A stretch of DNA of 64,000 bases from JAVVSK01 sp036654235 (GCA_036654235.1 JAVVSK010000002.1:91131-155130), one strand, 5' to 3'; positions 26,430-36,244 are shown, numbered from the stretch's first letter. Notes: generated from the letters alone by a model not told the origin. Program-made: numbers and translations.

Positions 26430-28367
26430 TTACTTCCTTTTTTCCGCAATCTCAAGGAGAATTTCAGAGGCAAATTCCGATAAAGGTTTCGTTCCCTCGT
26501 CTCCGTTTTTCCTTGAACGCACCGCTACGACACCCGCCTCAACTTCTTTATCTCCGACTATAAGCATATATGGTATCTTTTGCATTTGCGCTTCCCTTAT
26601 CTTAAAGCCTATCTTTTCGTTTCGGAGGTCGGTTTCCGTTCGTATTCCCATTTTAAAAAGTTTATCCGCAATTTCGATAGCTTGATCCTGAGTTCTGTCG
26701 GTCATAGCCATAACCTTAACCTGAACCGGAGCGAGCCAAGTCGGGAACGCACCCGCATATTTTTCGATTAAAAGCGCTAAGGTTCTCTCGTAACATCCTA
26801 TCGACGTCCTATGTAGAACATAGGGATATTTTTTCTCGCCGTCGCTATCCGTATAGGTCATACCGAAACGCTCCGCTAACTGAAAATCTATTTGAATAGT
26901 AACTAGGGTATCTTCTTTACCATGTACATTCTTTATCTGTAAATCAAGCTTAGGCCCATAAAACGCCGCCTCACCATCTGCCTCAACAAATGGAACGTTA
27001 AGATCGTTCAATATGTCGCGCATCATGTTTTGCGTCGCGTCCCAGCTCTCGGGTGCGCCTATATACTTTTCTTTATCGTTTTCATCCCACTTCGAGAATC
27101 TATAGGTAATATCGTCTAAAAGTCCGATAGTACCCAAAAGGTATTTGGTAAGCTCAAGGCATCCCTTAAACTCCTCCTCAACCTGATCTGGTCTACAGGC
27201 AATATGCCCCTCGCTTATAGTAAACTGGCGAACCCTTATAAGACCATGCATCTCGCCCGAGCTTTCGTTTCTGAACAGGGTTGAGGTTTCGTTTAGGCGC
27301 ATAGGCAAATCGCGATACGATCTTGACCGATTTAAATACGTCATAAACTGGAAAGGACAAGTCATAGGACGAAGCGCAAAAACTTCCGCCGTTTCATCTT
27401 CCGAATCACCCATTATGAACATAGAATCGCGATAATGATCCCAATGCCCCGATACCTTATATAAGTCCCGTTTAGCCATGAAAGGGGTCTTTGTCAATTG
27501 ATATCCGCGCCTTTGTTCCTCGTCTTCGACGAAGCGCTCTAAAAGTTGAATTATCCTAGCTCCCTTAGGAAGCAATATCGGCAAGCCCTGACCTATCATA
27601 TCAACGGTTGTAAAAAGCTCAAGTTCACGCCCAAGCTTATTATGATCCCGCTTTTTCGCCTCTTCAAGCTTTTCTATATACTCGTCAAGTTCCTGTTTCT
27701 TCGCAAAAGCTGTTCCATAAATTCTTTGAAGCATTTTATTTTTTTCGTTCCCACGCCAATAAGCTCCGGCGACCGAGAGCAATTTTATATTTTTTACAAT
27801 TCCGGTCGAAGGAAGATGTGGTCCGGCGCAAAGGTCAACAAAGTCGCCCTGTTTATAAAAGCTGATTATCGAATTGATCGGAAGGTCGTTTATGAGTTCG
27901 ACTTTATACTGTTCACCCATATTCTCCATATATTCGATAGCCTCTTTTCGCGGCATCTCAAAGCGCGAAATAGGAAGATTTTCGGAAACAATTTTATTTA
28001 TTTCTTTTTCTATAGCCGCAAAATCCGCCTGTGAAAACGTTATATCGGTATCGAAGTCATAATAAAATCCGTTTTCAATAGAAGGACCTATCGCAAGTTT
28101 AACGTCCTTATAAAGGCGCTTCACCGCCTGAGCCATTATATGCGAAGCAGTATGCCTATAAGCCTTCCTTCCGCCTTCATCCGCAAAAGTTAAGAGCTTC
28201 AAAGTCGAGTCGGTCGTTATAGGCGAAAAAGCATCGACAACTTTACCGTTCACCTCGGCAGCGACGGTCGCCTTTTTTAATTTATCGCTTATTGAGGCGG
28301 CAATATCTAACGCAGACACGCCCACATCATAATTTCTTTCGTTTCCGTCCGGAAATTTTATAATCAT
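26430..28367 (-). CDS. thrS: Threonine--tRNA ligase
   Basis: A class II aminoacyl-tRNA synthetase of 645 residues. Residues 1-60 are the TGS domain, the editing domain follows (HTASHIMAQAV near 76), then the catalytic core with the zinc Cys in MTCPFQF and motif 2 RNESSGEMHG, and the anticodon-binding domain from about 540. It charges tRNA-Thr; a tRNA-Thr(CGT) gene is in this window. A GGGGTG precedes the ATG, and a strong promoter lies upstream. I see no T-box leader. Confidence 0.97.
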   Translation of the reverse strand: MIIKFPDGNERNYDVGVSALDIAASISDKLKKATVAAEVNGKVVDAFSPITTDSTLKLLTFADEGGRKAYRHTASHIMAQAVKRLYKDVKLAIGPSIENGFYYDFDTDITFSQADFAAIEKEINKIVSENLPISRFEMPRKEAIEYMENMGEQYKVELINDLPINSIISFYKQGDFVDLCAGPHLPSTGIVKNIKLLSVAGAYWRGNEKNKMLQRIYGTAFAKKQELDEYIEKLEEAKKRDHNKLGRELELFTTVDMIGQGLPILLPKGARIIQLLERFVEDEEQRRGYQLTKTPFMAKRDLYKVSGHWDHYRDSMFIMGDSEDETAEVFALRPMTCPFQFMTYLNRSRSYRDLPMRLNETSTLFRNESSGEMHGLIRVRQFTISEGHIACRPDQVEEEFKGCLELTKYLLGTIGLLDDITYRFSKWDENDKEKYIGAPESWDATQNMMRDILNDLNVPFVEADGEAAFYGPKLDLQIKNVHGKEDTLVTIQIDFQLAERFGMTYTDSDGEKKYPYVLHRTSIGCYERTLALLIEKYAGAFPTWLAPVQVKVMAMTDRTQDQAIEIADKLFKMGIRTETDLRNEKIGFKIREAQMQKIPYMLIVGDKEVEAGVVAVRSRKNGDEGTKPLSEFASEILLEIAEKRK

Positions 28368-28400
28368 AGGAAAATCACCCCACTAGAAATCTATCAAAAT

Positions 28401-28429
28401 ATTATAATAAACGTTGTGTCTCTTGTCAA
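28401..28429 (-). promoter_or_regulatory. Sigma-A promoter of thrS
   Basis: On the minus strand TTGACA (28429-28424) and TATAAT (28406-28401) are exactly 17 bp apart, giving a leader of only about 30 nt. That leaves no room for a T-box. Confidence 0.8.
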
Positions 28430-28569
28430 ATAGCCGCGAGTATCAAACCTTGGTTCCCCCGTACTCACGCACCTAAGACATATTTCGATAAAATCTCAAG
28501 GATACGCATTGTACGCTCATAAAATCCCTCGAGTATCGTCTTTTAAACCGCGGAGAACTAAAGTTGTCC

Positions 28570-29076
28570 CTACGGAAGGATCTTATCGGGGAAGCCGTCG
28601 TTTAAAATAACCGACCAGGCTTCTATTAGGCGCGGGAGCGACCATGCGGCGTTCGCCGGGCTTGTAGAGGGAAGAATAACAGCCTCACGCCGGGTAATTG
28701 GCCATAAAAACTTATCGTAGAGTGCACCCGCTGTTTTACCGTTCGTAAATATCCGTTCTATAGAAGTCGAAGTCAAAATACAGCTAAGGTCGTTAGGTGT
28801 TGCATTTTTTATACTGCTGTCAGATGAGCCGTCTATTTCGCATTGCGCTATAACGTCCCATAGTGCGATATTATTCATCAGCAAAAGCTTTTTCTTTTCT
28901 TTAACGTTTTTCGGAAATTCCGCGTTATATATGGCAGATATAACCGAAAAAAACCGATTTTGCGGATTGGCATAATAAAAATTTTCCGCCCGCGATATAA
29001 CTGAGGGAAAGCTTCCGAGAATTAATATCTTTGAAAAAGCATCGTATATTGGCGCTATCGTGTGCCTATTAAGCAT
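28570..29076 (-). CDS. DNA-deoxyinosine glycosylase (UDG superfamily)
   Basis: A 168-residue protein of the uracil-DNA-glycosylase superfamily. The N-terminal ILGSFPS motif followed by YYANPQNRFF and the C-terminal PSTSPANA match the hypoxanthine/deoxyinosine branch. It would remove hypoxanthine from deaminated DNA. It lies about 40 bp behind the MBL gene, in the same orientation. Confidence 0.85.
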   Translation of the reverse strand: MLNRHTIAPIYDAFSKILILGSFPSVISRAENFYYANPQNRFFSVISAIYNAEFPKNVKEKKKLLLMNNIALWDVIAQCEIDGSSDSSIKNATPNDLSCILTSTSIERIFTNGKTAGALYDKFLWPITRREAVILPSTSPANAAWSLPRLIEAWSVILNDGFPDKILP

Positions 29077-29118
29077 TTTTTTTATAATCTCTTATCAGCT
29101 TAATTATCAATATTTGGA

Positions 29119-29760
29119 TCATTGCGCGTCGATAACAAGAATGCGCTCAGAACCCAAATTTTGTCTGTCTATAGTAGCGGAGCTTTGATTAAGCCTATGA
29201 ATTTTACAGTCGCGCGCGCTGTTTAAAAAAGGAGCAAGTTCGCTTAAATTGTCCCCCGGAAGCCCCGTTCCGTAATGCATAGGTATTAAGACAGAAGGCT
29301 TTATGAGGTTCGCAAGAACGCGAGCCTCCCTAAAATCAATAGTATAGATCCCTCCCGTAGGAACGAACATTATATCTATGGGCAACATCGCGGAAATCAC
29401 CGATGGATCGGGAATTGCCCCGATATCCCCGCAATGAAGAATGCGCATATCGTCAACTTCATATATGAACATGATATTGTCACCACGCTTTTTACCCATG
29501 CAATCGTCATGAAAAGACGGAAAACCGGTTATCTTTATTCCATAGGCAATATGTTCCCCGAGAGTTTTAAATACGATTGGAACGCCCGAGACAGCCTCAA
29601 TATAATTATGATCATCGTGATCATGTGAAACGGTTACAATATCGGCATCGATATCATGTTGATTAACGGCAAAGTGGGGGTTACAGGGATCCGTTAAAAT
29701 TCGCGTTCCGTCGCTGCTTTCAATTAAAAATGTCGATCGGCCATACCATGTAATATTCAT
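29119..29760 (-). CDS. MBL-fold metal-dependent hydrolase (UlaG/UPF0173-like)
   Basis: A 213-residue metallo-beta-lactamase-fold protein. The metal site is HDHDDH near residue 46, with later ligands in LHCGDIG and PMHYGT. The short form, starting with ITWYGRSTFLIES, fits the UlaG/UPF0173 group whose substrates are mostly unknown. Its ATG overlaps the stop of the unknown gene upstream by 4 bp, so both are translated from one mRNA. Confidence 0.87.
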   Translation of the reverse strand: MNITWYGRSTFLIESSDGTRILTDPCNPHFAVNQHDIDADIVTVSHDHDDHNYIEAVSGVPIVFKTLGEHIAYGIKITGFPSFHDDCMGKKRGDNIMFIYEVDDMRILHCGDIGAIPDPSVISAMLPIDIMFVPTGGIYTIDFREARVLANLIKPSVLIPMHYGTGLPGDNLSELAPFLNSARDCKIHRLNQSSATIDRQNLGSERILVIDAQ

Positions 29761-30365
29761 AAATTACCTCCTAATATCGATAAATAAGCGTCGTTTAAAA
29801 CCCTGACGCAAGCATCAGAAACATCACCAATGTTTTTTAATATATCTTGACGTTCCTTAAAAACAAGTCCATCCGTCATATGCAAAAGTTCATGCGAAAC
29901 CTCAAGTAGCCTAGGCGCGGAAGGAGGTGTAAGAGAAGGTGAAACGAGAGTCAACGCATGAAAAAAAGCATTTTTTATAGGATATATGTTTGGCAAAATA
30001 AATTCGTCCGTAAAATGAGCATGCGCGAAAGTAAAAAGTCGGATAATCGCGTAGCTCGTTTCGTCTTCAGCGTCTAAAATAACGGACGGAAGCGGAAGCT
30101 CGTTACGAATTTTACGCATAATATCGCAATAAAATGCATCGCTCAAGAAAAAATTTAAATAAGTTCCGTCTGAAGCGCATTTTTCTATCGGGTAAAGCGA
30201 TAGGGTATTTAAATCCAAAGGCGGCGTGCCTAAATGTTTTATATAACACGCTATTTCGCTTTGACGCGAACGCGTTATTAATCGAATATTGTTTATTCTG
30301 TCGCCATATAAGAGATGCAACAGTAAAGCCACCGCGCTGAAAGGTTCGCCGCAATAATTCGTCAA
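29757..30365 (-). CDS. Hypothetical protein, 202 aa
   Basis: I do not recognise this protein. It is soluble-looking, without signal peptide or membrane segment. The last 70 residues are predicted helical (from SAPRLLEVSHELLHM onward), and the middle is rich in aromatic residues. It is the first gene of a set with the MBL hydrolase and the deoxyinosine glycosylase. An upstream-opening lipoprotein gene diverges from it, so the promoter lies within 30366-30452. Confidence 0.6.
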   Translation of the reverse strand: MTNYCGEPFSAVALLLHLLYGDRINNIRLITRSRQSEIACYIKHLGTPPLDLNTLSLYPIEKCASDGTYLNFFLSDAFYCDIMRKIRNELPLPSVILDAEDETSYAIIRLFTFAHAHFTDEFILPNIYPIKNAFFHALTLVSPSLTPPSAPRLLEVSHELLHMTDGLVFKERQDILKNIGDVSDACVRVLNDAYLSILGGNL

Positions 30366-30452
30366 AAATACGCTCCAAAATATGTTTTAGCCATTATATA
30401 TCATAGGCATAAATTTAGCAAGGACTTTGGTTAAAAAATTTTCACGTTCGCT

Positions 30453-30480
30453 TTGATTTTTGGAACTTCGCGGTTATAAT
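30453..30480 (+). promoter_or_regulatory. Promoter of the lipoprotein gene
   Basis: TTGATT (30453-30458) and TATAAT (30475-30480) are 16 bp apart, with GGGGG as ribosome site shortly before the ATG at 30504. Confidence 0.55.
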
Positions 30481-30503
30481 TATAAATAGGGGGATTTAAA
30501 CTC

Positions 30504-32354
30504 ATGAAAATACGACTTTTAGCTATGGCGCTGACGTTAATATTCGCGCTCTCTGTTTTTTCTTCATGCGCGAGAGAAAAAAACGATAAAACCGATGCGG
30601 AAAACGGCGGCTATAAAACCACCGAACGAATAGATGGTGGAATAAATATTGCGGATGCGAACGCGGCTTCGCTTACTTTTGGTTTTGAAAACGACGTTTA
30701 TTCACTTTGCTTTGCTTTTACGGTAGGTAGTAGAATAAACGGAACTGAAGATGAGGTAAAAAGCGTTGCGATACCGGAATATTCGGTATATGCTCTTGGG
30801 AATCCGACGCGACTCGTCGTTGAATTTCCGTCGCTTTCATATTGGGATTATCTTCATTCGGCTAATCTTTCGGATTCACCCCTCATATACGGCAGCTTTA
30901 AACATAGCGTCGTAAATCTAAACACCTCTTACATATTTTTTCAGATGAAGAATTTTATTCAATATAAGGTTCGCGAAGACGGGGATAAGCTATATATAGA
31001 TTTTATAAAACAAAAGAATGACTCCGATGAAAATGATTTCCGCTATTTTTATACCGCGAACGCATATAATGAATATTGCGCGAATATTGTGAGCCGCGAA
31101 ATACCGATGATGCCGACGCTTTCGCGAGACGATGGACAGATAATTTTGATTTCGGACGCTTTTTCGTCCGAATCGGAGGCAAGAAGCGCTATGGCGGAAA
31201 CACTTAACAATAATCAGGCTCTTAGCGAAGAAGCCTGCGAAATAGTTGCTCTATATATGAACGAAATCCCTATATATAACGACCGACTTGGAAATTCGAG
31301 AATCAACGAGGTAAAGGCGGCAAGAATCGGAGGACTTGAAAAAAAGCTTGATGTTTTAATTGCGGACGGGATATATCTTTCAAGCTCTCCCGAAGGGTTT
31401 ATATTTAGCAAAAGATTAAACAGCGCCGCTTGGGAAAACGCCGAATATGACTATCAGGAAATTTGGCTCTCGAAAAAAAACGGTGGGCGCGAAAGACTTT
31501 TACGATTTGAATTCGCCACAATTGAACGCGCCGAATATTCCGCCGACAGAAGAAAACTTGCAGTTCTCGAAAACGATACGACAGGTTCGCATCTCTATGT
31601 CTTTAATATGGATACTAAAGAGCTTATAGCGGATCTCGCGGACAGCGGCTTCGGAAAAAGAATAAGCGCTTTTACTTTCGACGATATTGGCTTTTCGCTT
31701 TATGCAGTTAGCGGAACGGGAAAGATGAATATTAACCGCTACGATTTTACCGTTCTCGACGAAACGAAACGTTTTTCTCTCGTATATGACGGCGAGGTTG
31801 ACGAGGGAAGCCTCGAATATTCGAACGGATTTTTATATTTTTCCGCTACCGACGAAAATGGATCGGCGATATACGAAATAAAGCCGGAGGGCGGAATAAA
31901 AAAGGCTTTTGCTACGGGTACTTTATTTAAGATGTCCGAGGACGGAAAGTTCATGGCTGTTTCAACAGCGTCCGGAATTTCGGCTTCGGGAAGCGGAAAC
32001 GTTCTAAAAATAATAAGTACAAAAGATAAAACAGAAACTATAGTTACCGAAAGCTTTGACGTTTACGATTTTATTTGGGCAGATGGAGAACTTTTATATT
32101 TTGAAAACAAGCTTTCGGGAGGAATCGGTGAGAGCGAAAACGATGGATCGACTACTGAGTCAACTGAACCCGATAAATACCCGTATACACTTTTTTCTTA
32201 TTCGCTTATCGCCGCTAGCAGCCGCGAAATATGCGATTTAATGTACACTACTCTAAATATCTCAAAAAATGAAAACGAGGTCTATATACCGTATTATGAT
32301 CAGGAAACAGTTGGCGAGATTTCGCGCGGAACTTTTATTTTAAAGACAAAATAA
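30504..32354 (+). CDS. Large lipoprotein, function unknown
   Basis: A 616-residue exported protein. The signal peptide ends in a lipobox (FSSC, Cys near 21), so it would be acylated and held on the outer face of the membrane. Residues about 30-180 are beta-rich. Residues about 270-600 contain repeating strands with alternating aromatic residues and Asp/Gly turns that suggest a beta-propeller. I recognise no catalytic motif. It stands alone between two promoters, with spoVT next. Confidence 0.7.
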   Translation: MKIRLLAMALTLIFALSVFSSCAREKNDKTDAENGGYKTTERIDGGINIADANAASLTFGFENDVYSLCFAFTVGSRINGTEDEVKSVAIPEYSVYALGNPTRLVVEFPSLSYWDYLHSANLSDSPLIYGSFKHSVVNLNTSYIFFQMKNFIQYKVREDGDKLYIDFIKQKNDSDENDFRYFYTANAYNEYCANIVSREIPMMPTLSRDDGQIILISDAFSSESEARSAMAETLNNNQALSEEACEIVALYMNEIPIYNDRLGNSRINEVKAARIGGLEKKLDVLIADGIYLSSSPEGFIFSKRLNSAAWENAEYDYQEIWLSKKNGGRERLLRFEFATIERAEYSADRRKLAVLENDTTGSHLYVFNMDTKELIADLADSGFGKRISAFTFDDIGFSLYAVSGTGKMNINRYDFTVLDETKRFSLVYDGEVDEGSLEYSNGFLYFSATDENGSAIYEIKPEGGIKKAFATGTLFKMSEDGKFMAVSTASGISASGSGNVLKIISTKDKTETIVTESFDVYDFIWADGELLYFENKLSGGIGESENDGSTTESTEPDKYPYTLFSYSLIAASSREICDLMYTTLNISKNENEVYIPYYDQETVGEISRGTFILKTK

Positions 32355-32381
32355 CGAAGTTTCAAAAAACTTAGCTTTCCC

Positions 32382-32410
32382 GCATAATTCTCCAATTTAA
32401 GAAAATACTA
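32382..32410 (+). promoter_or_regulatory. Candidate sigma-G-type promoter of spoVT
   Basis: GCATA (32382-32386) and AATACTA (32404-32410) are 17 bp apart. This fits the forespore sigma-G pattern (GHATR, about 17-18 bp, CATnHTA) with one mismatch. No sigma-A pair stands out. spoVT of Bacillus subtilis is a sigma-G gene, which supports the reading. Confidence 0.4.
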
Positions 32411-32438
32411 ATAGCAAAACTAATTTGGAGGAATAAAC

Positions 32439-32993
32439 TTGAAAGCAACGGGTATTGTACGAAGGATAGACGAGTTGGGCAGGGTAGTAATTCCAAAAGA
32501 GATAAGGCGTACCCTAAGAATTAGGGAGGGCGACCCTCTTGAAATATTTACTGATCGCGATGGCGAAGTGATTCTAAAAAAATATTCCCCTATAGGCGAG
32601 CTTGGCGATTTTGCCAAGGAATACGCTGAATCGCTTCATTTTTCTTTAGGTCACGTCGCTATTATATGCGATAAAGATATAATTATCGCAATTTCGGGAG
32701 GAAAACGCGAGCTTTTGGAAAAGAGCGTTCATGAGGATATCGAAAAGCTCATGAAGGAACGCGAGAGAATAGTTTTAAACGTTAAGGACGGGGACGTTTT
32801 AAAAGGAATAACCACGGATGAGAACGACAATGAAACTTATAAAGCTATGGTCGTCGTTCCGGTAATTGCCTCAGGTGATTCGATAGGCGCGGTTATTTTA
32901 GCAAGTCGCGACAATAACGTAGTTATGCAAAAAACGGAACTTAAGGTTGCGGAAACGGCCGCATATTTTTTGGGTAAGCAGATGGAAAACTGA
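32439..32993 (+). CDS. spoVT: Stage V sporulation regulator SpoVT
   Basis: A 184-residue transcription factor. The AbrB-type swapped-hairpin DNA-binding domain is at residues 1-50 (TGIVRRIDELGRVVIPKEIR), and a GAF-like domain fills 55-180. In sporulating Firmicutes it tunes late forespore genes. The start is TTG behind TTTGGAGG. Its presence is the best evidence in this window for endospore formation. A hairpin terminator follows 15 bp later. Confidence 0.93.
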   Translation: MKATGIVRRIDELGRVVIPKEIRRTLRIREGDPLEIFTDRDGEVILKKYSPIGELGDFAKEYAESLHFSLGHVAIICDKDIIIAISGGKRELLEKSVHEDIEKLMKERERIVLNVKDGDVLKGITTDENDNETYKAMVVVPVIASGDSIGAVILASRDNNVVMQKTELKVAETAAYFLGKQMEN

Positions 32994-33008
32994 GAACAGC
33001 CGTCCTTA

Positions 33009-33049
33009 GTCGGCGTTTTATGAGATTGCATAAAGCGTCGGCTTTTTTT
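33009..33049 (+). terminator. Terminator of spoVT
   Basis: GTCGGCGTTTTATG (33009-33022) pairs with CATAAAGCGTCGGC (33029-33042), with several G-U pairs, and is followed by seven T. Confidence 0.85.
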
Positions 33050-33146
33050 AGTTAAGGGAAATACGAAGATTAAGAAATATTCTCACTTCAAAATAGCCCG
33101 AAAAAATGTTATACTCTCTGTATAAATATAAAAGGAGTGAGCGAGT

Positions 33147-34412
33147 ATGGAGAAATTAACGCCGCGTGAGCTGGCGGTAAAGCTCAACACGCTTATATTA
33201 TACAGAGATATTTTAGACAGCGACGTTATAAAATCGTTTTTCGCGTTTACCGCCGCCGAAAAATCGAATGCAATTGGATATTATTATGAAATGTACAGCG
33301 CTCTGCTTAAAAAGCCTATGCGAAGAGTAAGTGGAAATCTACTTACCGACTTTGTTTTTCATACGCTTTTAAATCGCGAAAACGCGTTTTCGGTTATGGC
33401 AATACGGAATTTTTTAGACGAGGCGGCTTATGCCGCTATGAAGCACGATATAGTAATATTGCAAAGTCTCGCGTTTTTTGATACATGGGTAACGGGCGAG
33501 GAGAAAAAACAAAATGATGATAATATAAGCAAGCTTTCGAACGCCGCTTGGGGAGGCGGGGCGACATCGGGCGGAAGAACGTCTTACGAAAAAAATCCTC
33601 AAACCACGCTCCCTAAGCTTTTATCCCTAAAATACGGAGAAATCGAACTTCGGGACGCATATCTCGCGGACGAGGCTCTCGAAGAAATATACTCGCGTCT
33701 GTTTTCGGGAGATAACTGGACCAATTATATTGACGATATTTGGAACTTTTTCGCATCATATGGTTCGGGCGACTTTTTACGCTATCGGCTCTTCGATTTT
33801 GACGGAACGCGCCTTATACCTATTCCCTATGACCCGCTTTCGATGCCTACGCATTCGGTGTCCCTTTACGAAAAAGAAAAGCACGAACTCCTCACCCGGA
33901 TAATGAACTTTTTATCCAATAACCCCGGCGATAATATAACGCTCTCCGGAGCTAAGGGAAGCGGGAAAACCTCGCTTATCCTGTCCCTGTTTTTCGAACT
34001 TCCCGAGCTTCGCCTCGTTCGCGCCGCGGCATCGGCATCCATAGACGGCTTATTTTCGCTACTCCGAAATCAGCCCTTAAATTTTGTCGTATTTTTTGAC
34101 GATATGAGTGCGGAAGATATTAAGAGACTTAATACGGCTCTGTTTTCCGGAATTGTTCAGCCGTCTAACGTTCTAATCGTAAAGGCTAGCGAGGAAACCA
34201 ACGATTTCGCGCCCGTTTCCGTCTCTCTAAACCCGCCAACGCTAAACGAATATACCGATTTTATAATAGAAACTCTTAAAAAACGCGGCATATCCGTTTC
34301 ATACGCCGCCGCGCGAAACGCATGCATGGATTATCAGGTTGAGACGAAACGCGAACTTTCATATTTCGCTTCAAATTGGATTATCGACAAGCTAACTGTC
34401 GGTGAGAGCTGA
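33147..34412 (+). CDS. DUF815-type AAA ATPase
   Basis: A 421-residue P-loop ATPase of the DUF815 family. Walker A is GAKGSGKT (268-275), and Walker B is FVVFFDDMS (about 314-322). The N-terminal 240 residues are helical and lack known motifs. The ATG follows AAAGGAGTG. The family is widespread in Clostridia; its role is not defined. It ends in a terminator shared with the convergent glycosyltransferase gene. Confidence 0.85.
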   Translation: MEKLTPRELAVKLNTLILYRDILDSDVIKSFFAFTAAEKSNAIGYYYEMYSALLKKPMRRVSGNLLTDFVFHTLLNRENAFSVMAIRNFLDEAAYAAMKHDIVILQSLAFFDTWVTGEEKKQNDDNISKLSNAAWGGGATSGGRTSYEKNPQTTLPKLLSLKYGEIELRDAYLADEALEEIYSRLFSGDNWTNYIDDIWNFFASYGSGDFLRYRLFDFDGTRLIPIPYDPLSMPTHSVSLYEKEKHELLTRIMNFLSNNPGDNITLSGAKGSGKTSLILSLFFELPELRLVRAAASASIDGLFSLLRNQPLNFVVFFDDMSAEDIKRLNTALFSGIVQPSNVLIVKASEETNDFAPVSVSLNPPTLNEYTDFIIETLKKRGISVSYAAARNACMDYQVETKRELSYFASNWIIDKLTVGES

Positions 34413-34457
34413 TTCGTTCTCCTTTATCCGCAATATGCTAAAATAACATATAAATAA

Positions 34458-34497
34458 AACGGCTTGCGCAAAAGTTATCTTGCGTAAGTCGTTTTTT
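34458..34497. terminator. Bidirectional terminator between convergent genes
   Basis: AACGGCTTGCGCAA (34458-34471) pairs with TTGCGTAAGTCGTT (34480-34493). T runs follow on the plus strand, and the minus strand reads into a mixed T/A tail. Confidence 0.8.
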
Positions 34498-34516
34498 AAT
34501 ATTGACGAATAAGGAG

Positions 34517-36091
34517 TTAATAAATCGGCGCGCTGCTCGCGTACATATAAAAGTACCCTAAAAACAAAAGTGATAACACGACGGTCCATGTAATATCCGC
34601 CCATTTTTTCTTCGTTAGGAGAGCGATAGCCATGGGTAGAACAATAGAGGCCATAAGGTAACGCGGAGCGGAAAGAAGCCACGTTGCTCCGCAAACGAAC
34701 GCGAAATATACGCAAAAATAAGCGGAATATGACGGGCGCAGCTTCCGCACCGCGAATAATACGATTATGAGAGACGAGAACATATATATAAGCCCGGGCA
34801 TATACAACGCAAAAAAATATTTCCAGTCGCTCATTCCGCTTTCTATCATAGTCTGAAACGCTTTTATTGCATATCCGGTTTGATATTGAACGGTATTGAA
34901 AAAATAGCTCATGCTCTGTCCCCAATGTTCTTTTTGGAAGACAGTAAACTGTAAAGGATTACCCCAAACGGAATAGTTTATATAAATATATGCTATTATT
35001 CCCGAAAATATAAATAGAGTCGAAAAAGCATAACCGAAAAGGCGAGGGACGAAGCGTTCGCGCTCATCGTGATAAGTATCTTTAAGCGCGTGGAAAGCCT
35101 CTATAGCGACCGGTATAACGAGGAGCATCCCGGGTGAACGCGTAAAAGCGGCTAGAGCGCCGAAAATAGCCGAAAGCCAAAATATACGTTTCCTCGCGAA
35201 TATAAGCGTAAGAAGACAAAGAAGAACGAATATACTCTCGGTCATGGGTGCAGAATAAAAAAATGCAGCGGGAAGTATGAATATATATTTAACGTAGCGA
35301 AGCGCAGTGCTGCTGTCAAAATCAATACGCATAAGCTCATATCCGGCTATTCCAACGCCAATAGCCGCGATATTCGAAACGAACATAGCGGAGAAAAAAT
35401 AGTTGGAAAATACAAGTTGGAACGCTTTAATCAAAAACGAATAAAAAGGGAAAAATACGATATGGTACATAGGGTCGCCGCTCGTTACGTAAAAGTTTTC
35501 GGCTATACCTAAATAGCTGGGGGCATCTATACCGGAATGCAGCCAAATTGGGTCGAAGAGCGATATAAAGTCGCCATTGCGTCCCGATATCCGCGCGAAA
35601 ACGTAAGCCAGTACAAAAATTATAATCCGCGTAAGCAGGACAAAAAGGGCGATCTTTCCCCAAATCATGAGTCGAGTATATTTATCGTCCTTATCCGAAA
35701 GCGAAAGCGGCGCGATTTCGATTTCTTTAGCTTTTTGCGCGGGGCTTTCTTCTATCGTTCCAATAGTTTCAACCTCGGATAGCTCGGGAGGCGCGTCGAA
35801 AAGATTAATATGGTCTTCGGGCGCGAAGCTTTGGTTTTCATCCGAAGGAAGAACGTCGTCTGGCTTTTTCCTATAGAAAAACATAAATTTAGTAAGCATT
35901 GGAATTATTTTTATAACAAGAAGCGTAAATAAAAGAAGTATGCATCCCGATGTTGCAATTTCAGGCATAGAAAGGCTCGCGTTTTTATCTTTTATAAACC
36001 AATAAAAATAACAAAATAGAGCGACGGCTATAAAAAGAGATACCAGCACCGTATCTAAAATACTTTTTCCCCTAAGTTTTTTCATTCTCAC
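34517..36091 (-). CDS. PIG-V-like membrane mannosyltransferase
   Basis: A 524-residue membrane protein. Two N-terminal helices are followed by a charged cytoplasmic loop (about 75-145) and then about nine to ten helices. The stretch WLHSGIDAPSYLGIAENFY, followed by FFPFYSF, matches the PIG-V/GT-C pattern of lipid-linked sugar transferases. It probably moves a mannose-type sugar from a polyprenyl carrier at the outer face. Acceptor unknown; no glycan operon is around it. Confidence 0.75.
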   Translation of the reverse strand: MRMKKLRGKSILDTVLVSLFIAVALFCYFYWFIKDKNASLSMPEIATSGCILLLFTLLVIKIIPMLTKFMFFYRKKPDDVLPSDENQSFAPEDHINLFDAPPELSEVETIGTIEESPAQKAKEIEIAPLSLSDKDDKYTRLMIWGKIALFVLLTRIIIFVLAYVFARISGRNGDFISLFDPIWLHSGIDAPSYLGIAENFYVTSGDPMYHIVFFPFYSFLIKAFQLVFSNYFFSAMFVSNIAAIGVGIAGYELMRIDFDSSTALRYVKYIFILPAAFFYSAPMTESIFVLLCLLTLIFARKRIFWLSAIFGALAAFTRSPGMLLVIPVAIEAFHALKDTYHDERERFVPRLFGYAFSTLFIFSGIIAYIYINYSVWGNPLQFTVFQKEHWGQSMSYFFNTVQYQTGYAIKAFQTMIESGMSDWKYFFALYMPGLIYMFSSLIIVLFAVRKLRPSYSAYFCVYFAFVCGATWLLSAPRYLMASIVLPMAIALLTKKKWADITWTVVLSLLFLGYFYMYASSAPIY

Positions 36092-36205
36092 TCCTAAAAT
36101 GAAGCGCCAACATTACAGGGGCACTCCAAAAAACAATTTTTGTAATTATAACATATTAAAAGGCGCGGCGAAAGGCAAAAAAGCGCGGATTTGTGCAATA
36201 AATAA

Positions 36206-36244
36206 GATTATAGGGAGCAAGATTTCGCGTCGCTCCCTATAATC
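36206..36244 (-). terminator. Hairpin after the dockerin transglutaminase gene
   Basis: A perfect 13-bp stem (GATTATAGGGAGC with GCTCCCTATAATC) and 13-nt loop lie 25 bp after the stop codon. The minus-strand tail is TTATTTATT, a weak T tract. Confidence 0.7.

Noticed and set aside
28368..28569. T-box leader before thrS
   Set aside because: The promoter lies only about 35 bp from the start codon and no T-box sequence is seen.
34392..34925. 177-codon frame antisense or alternate to the glycosyltransferase end
   Set aside because: It shares DNA with the PIG-V-like gene in another frame and runs across the terminator.
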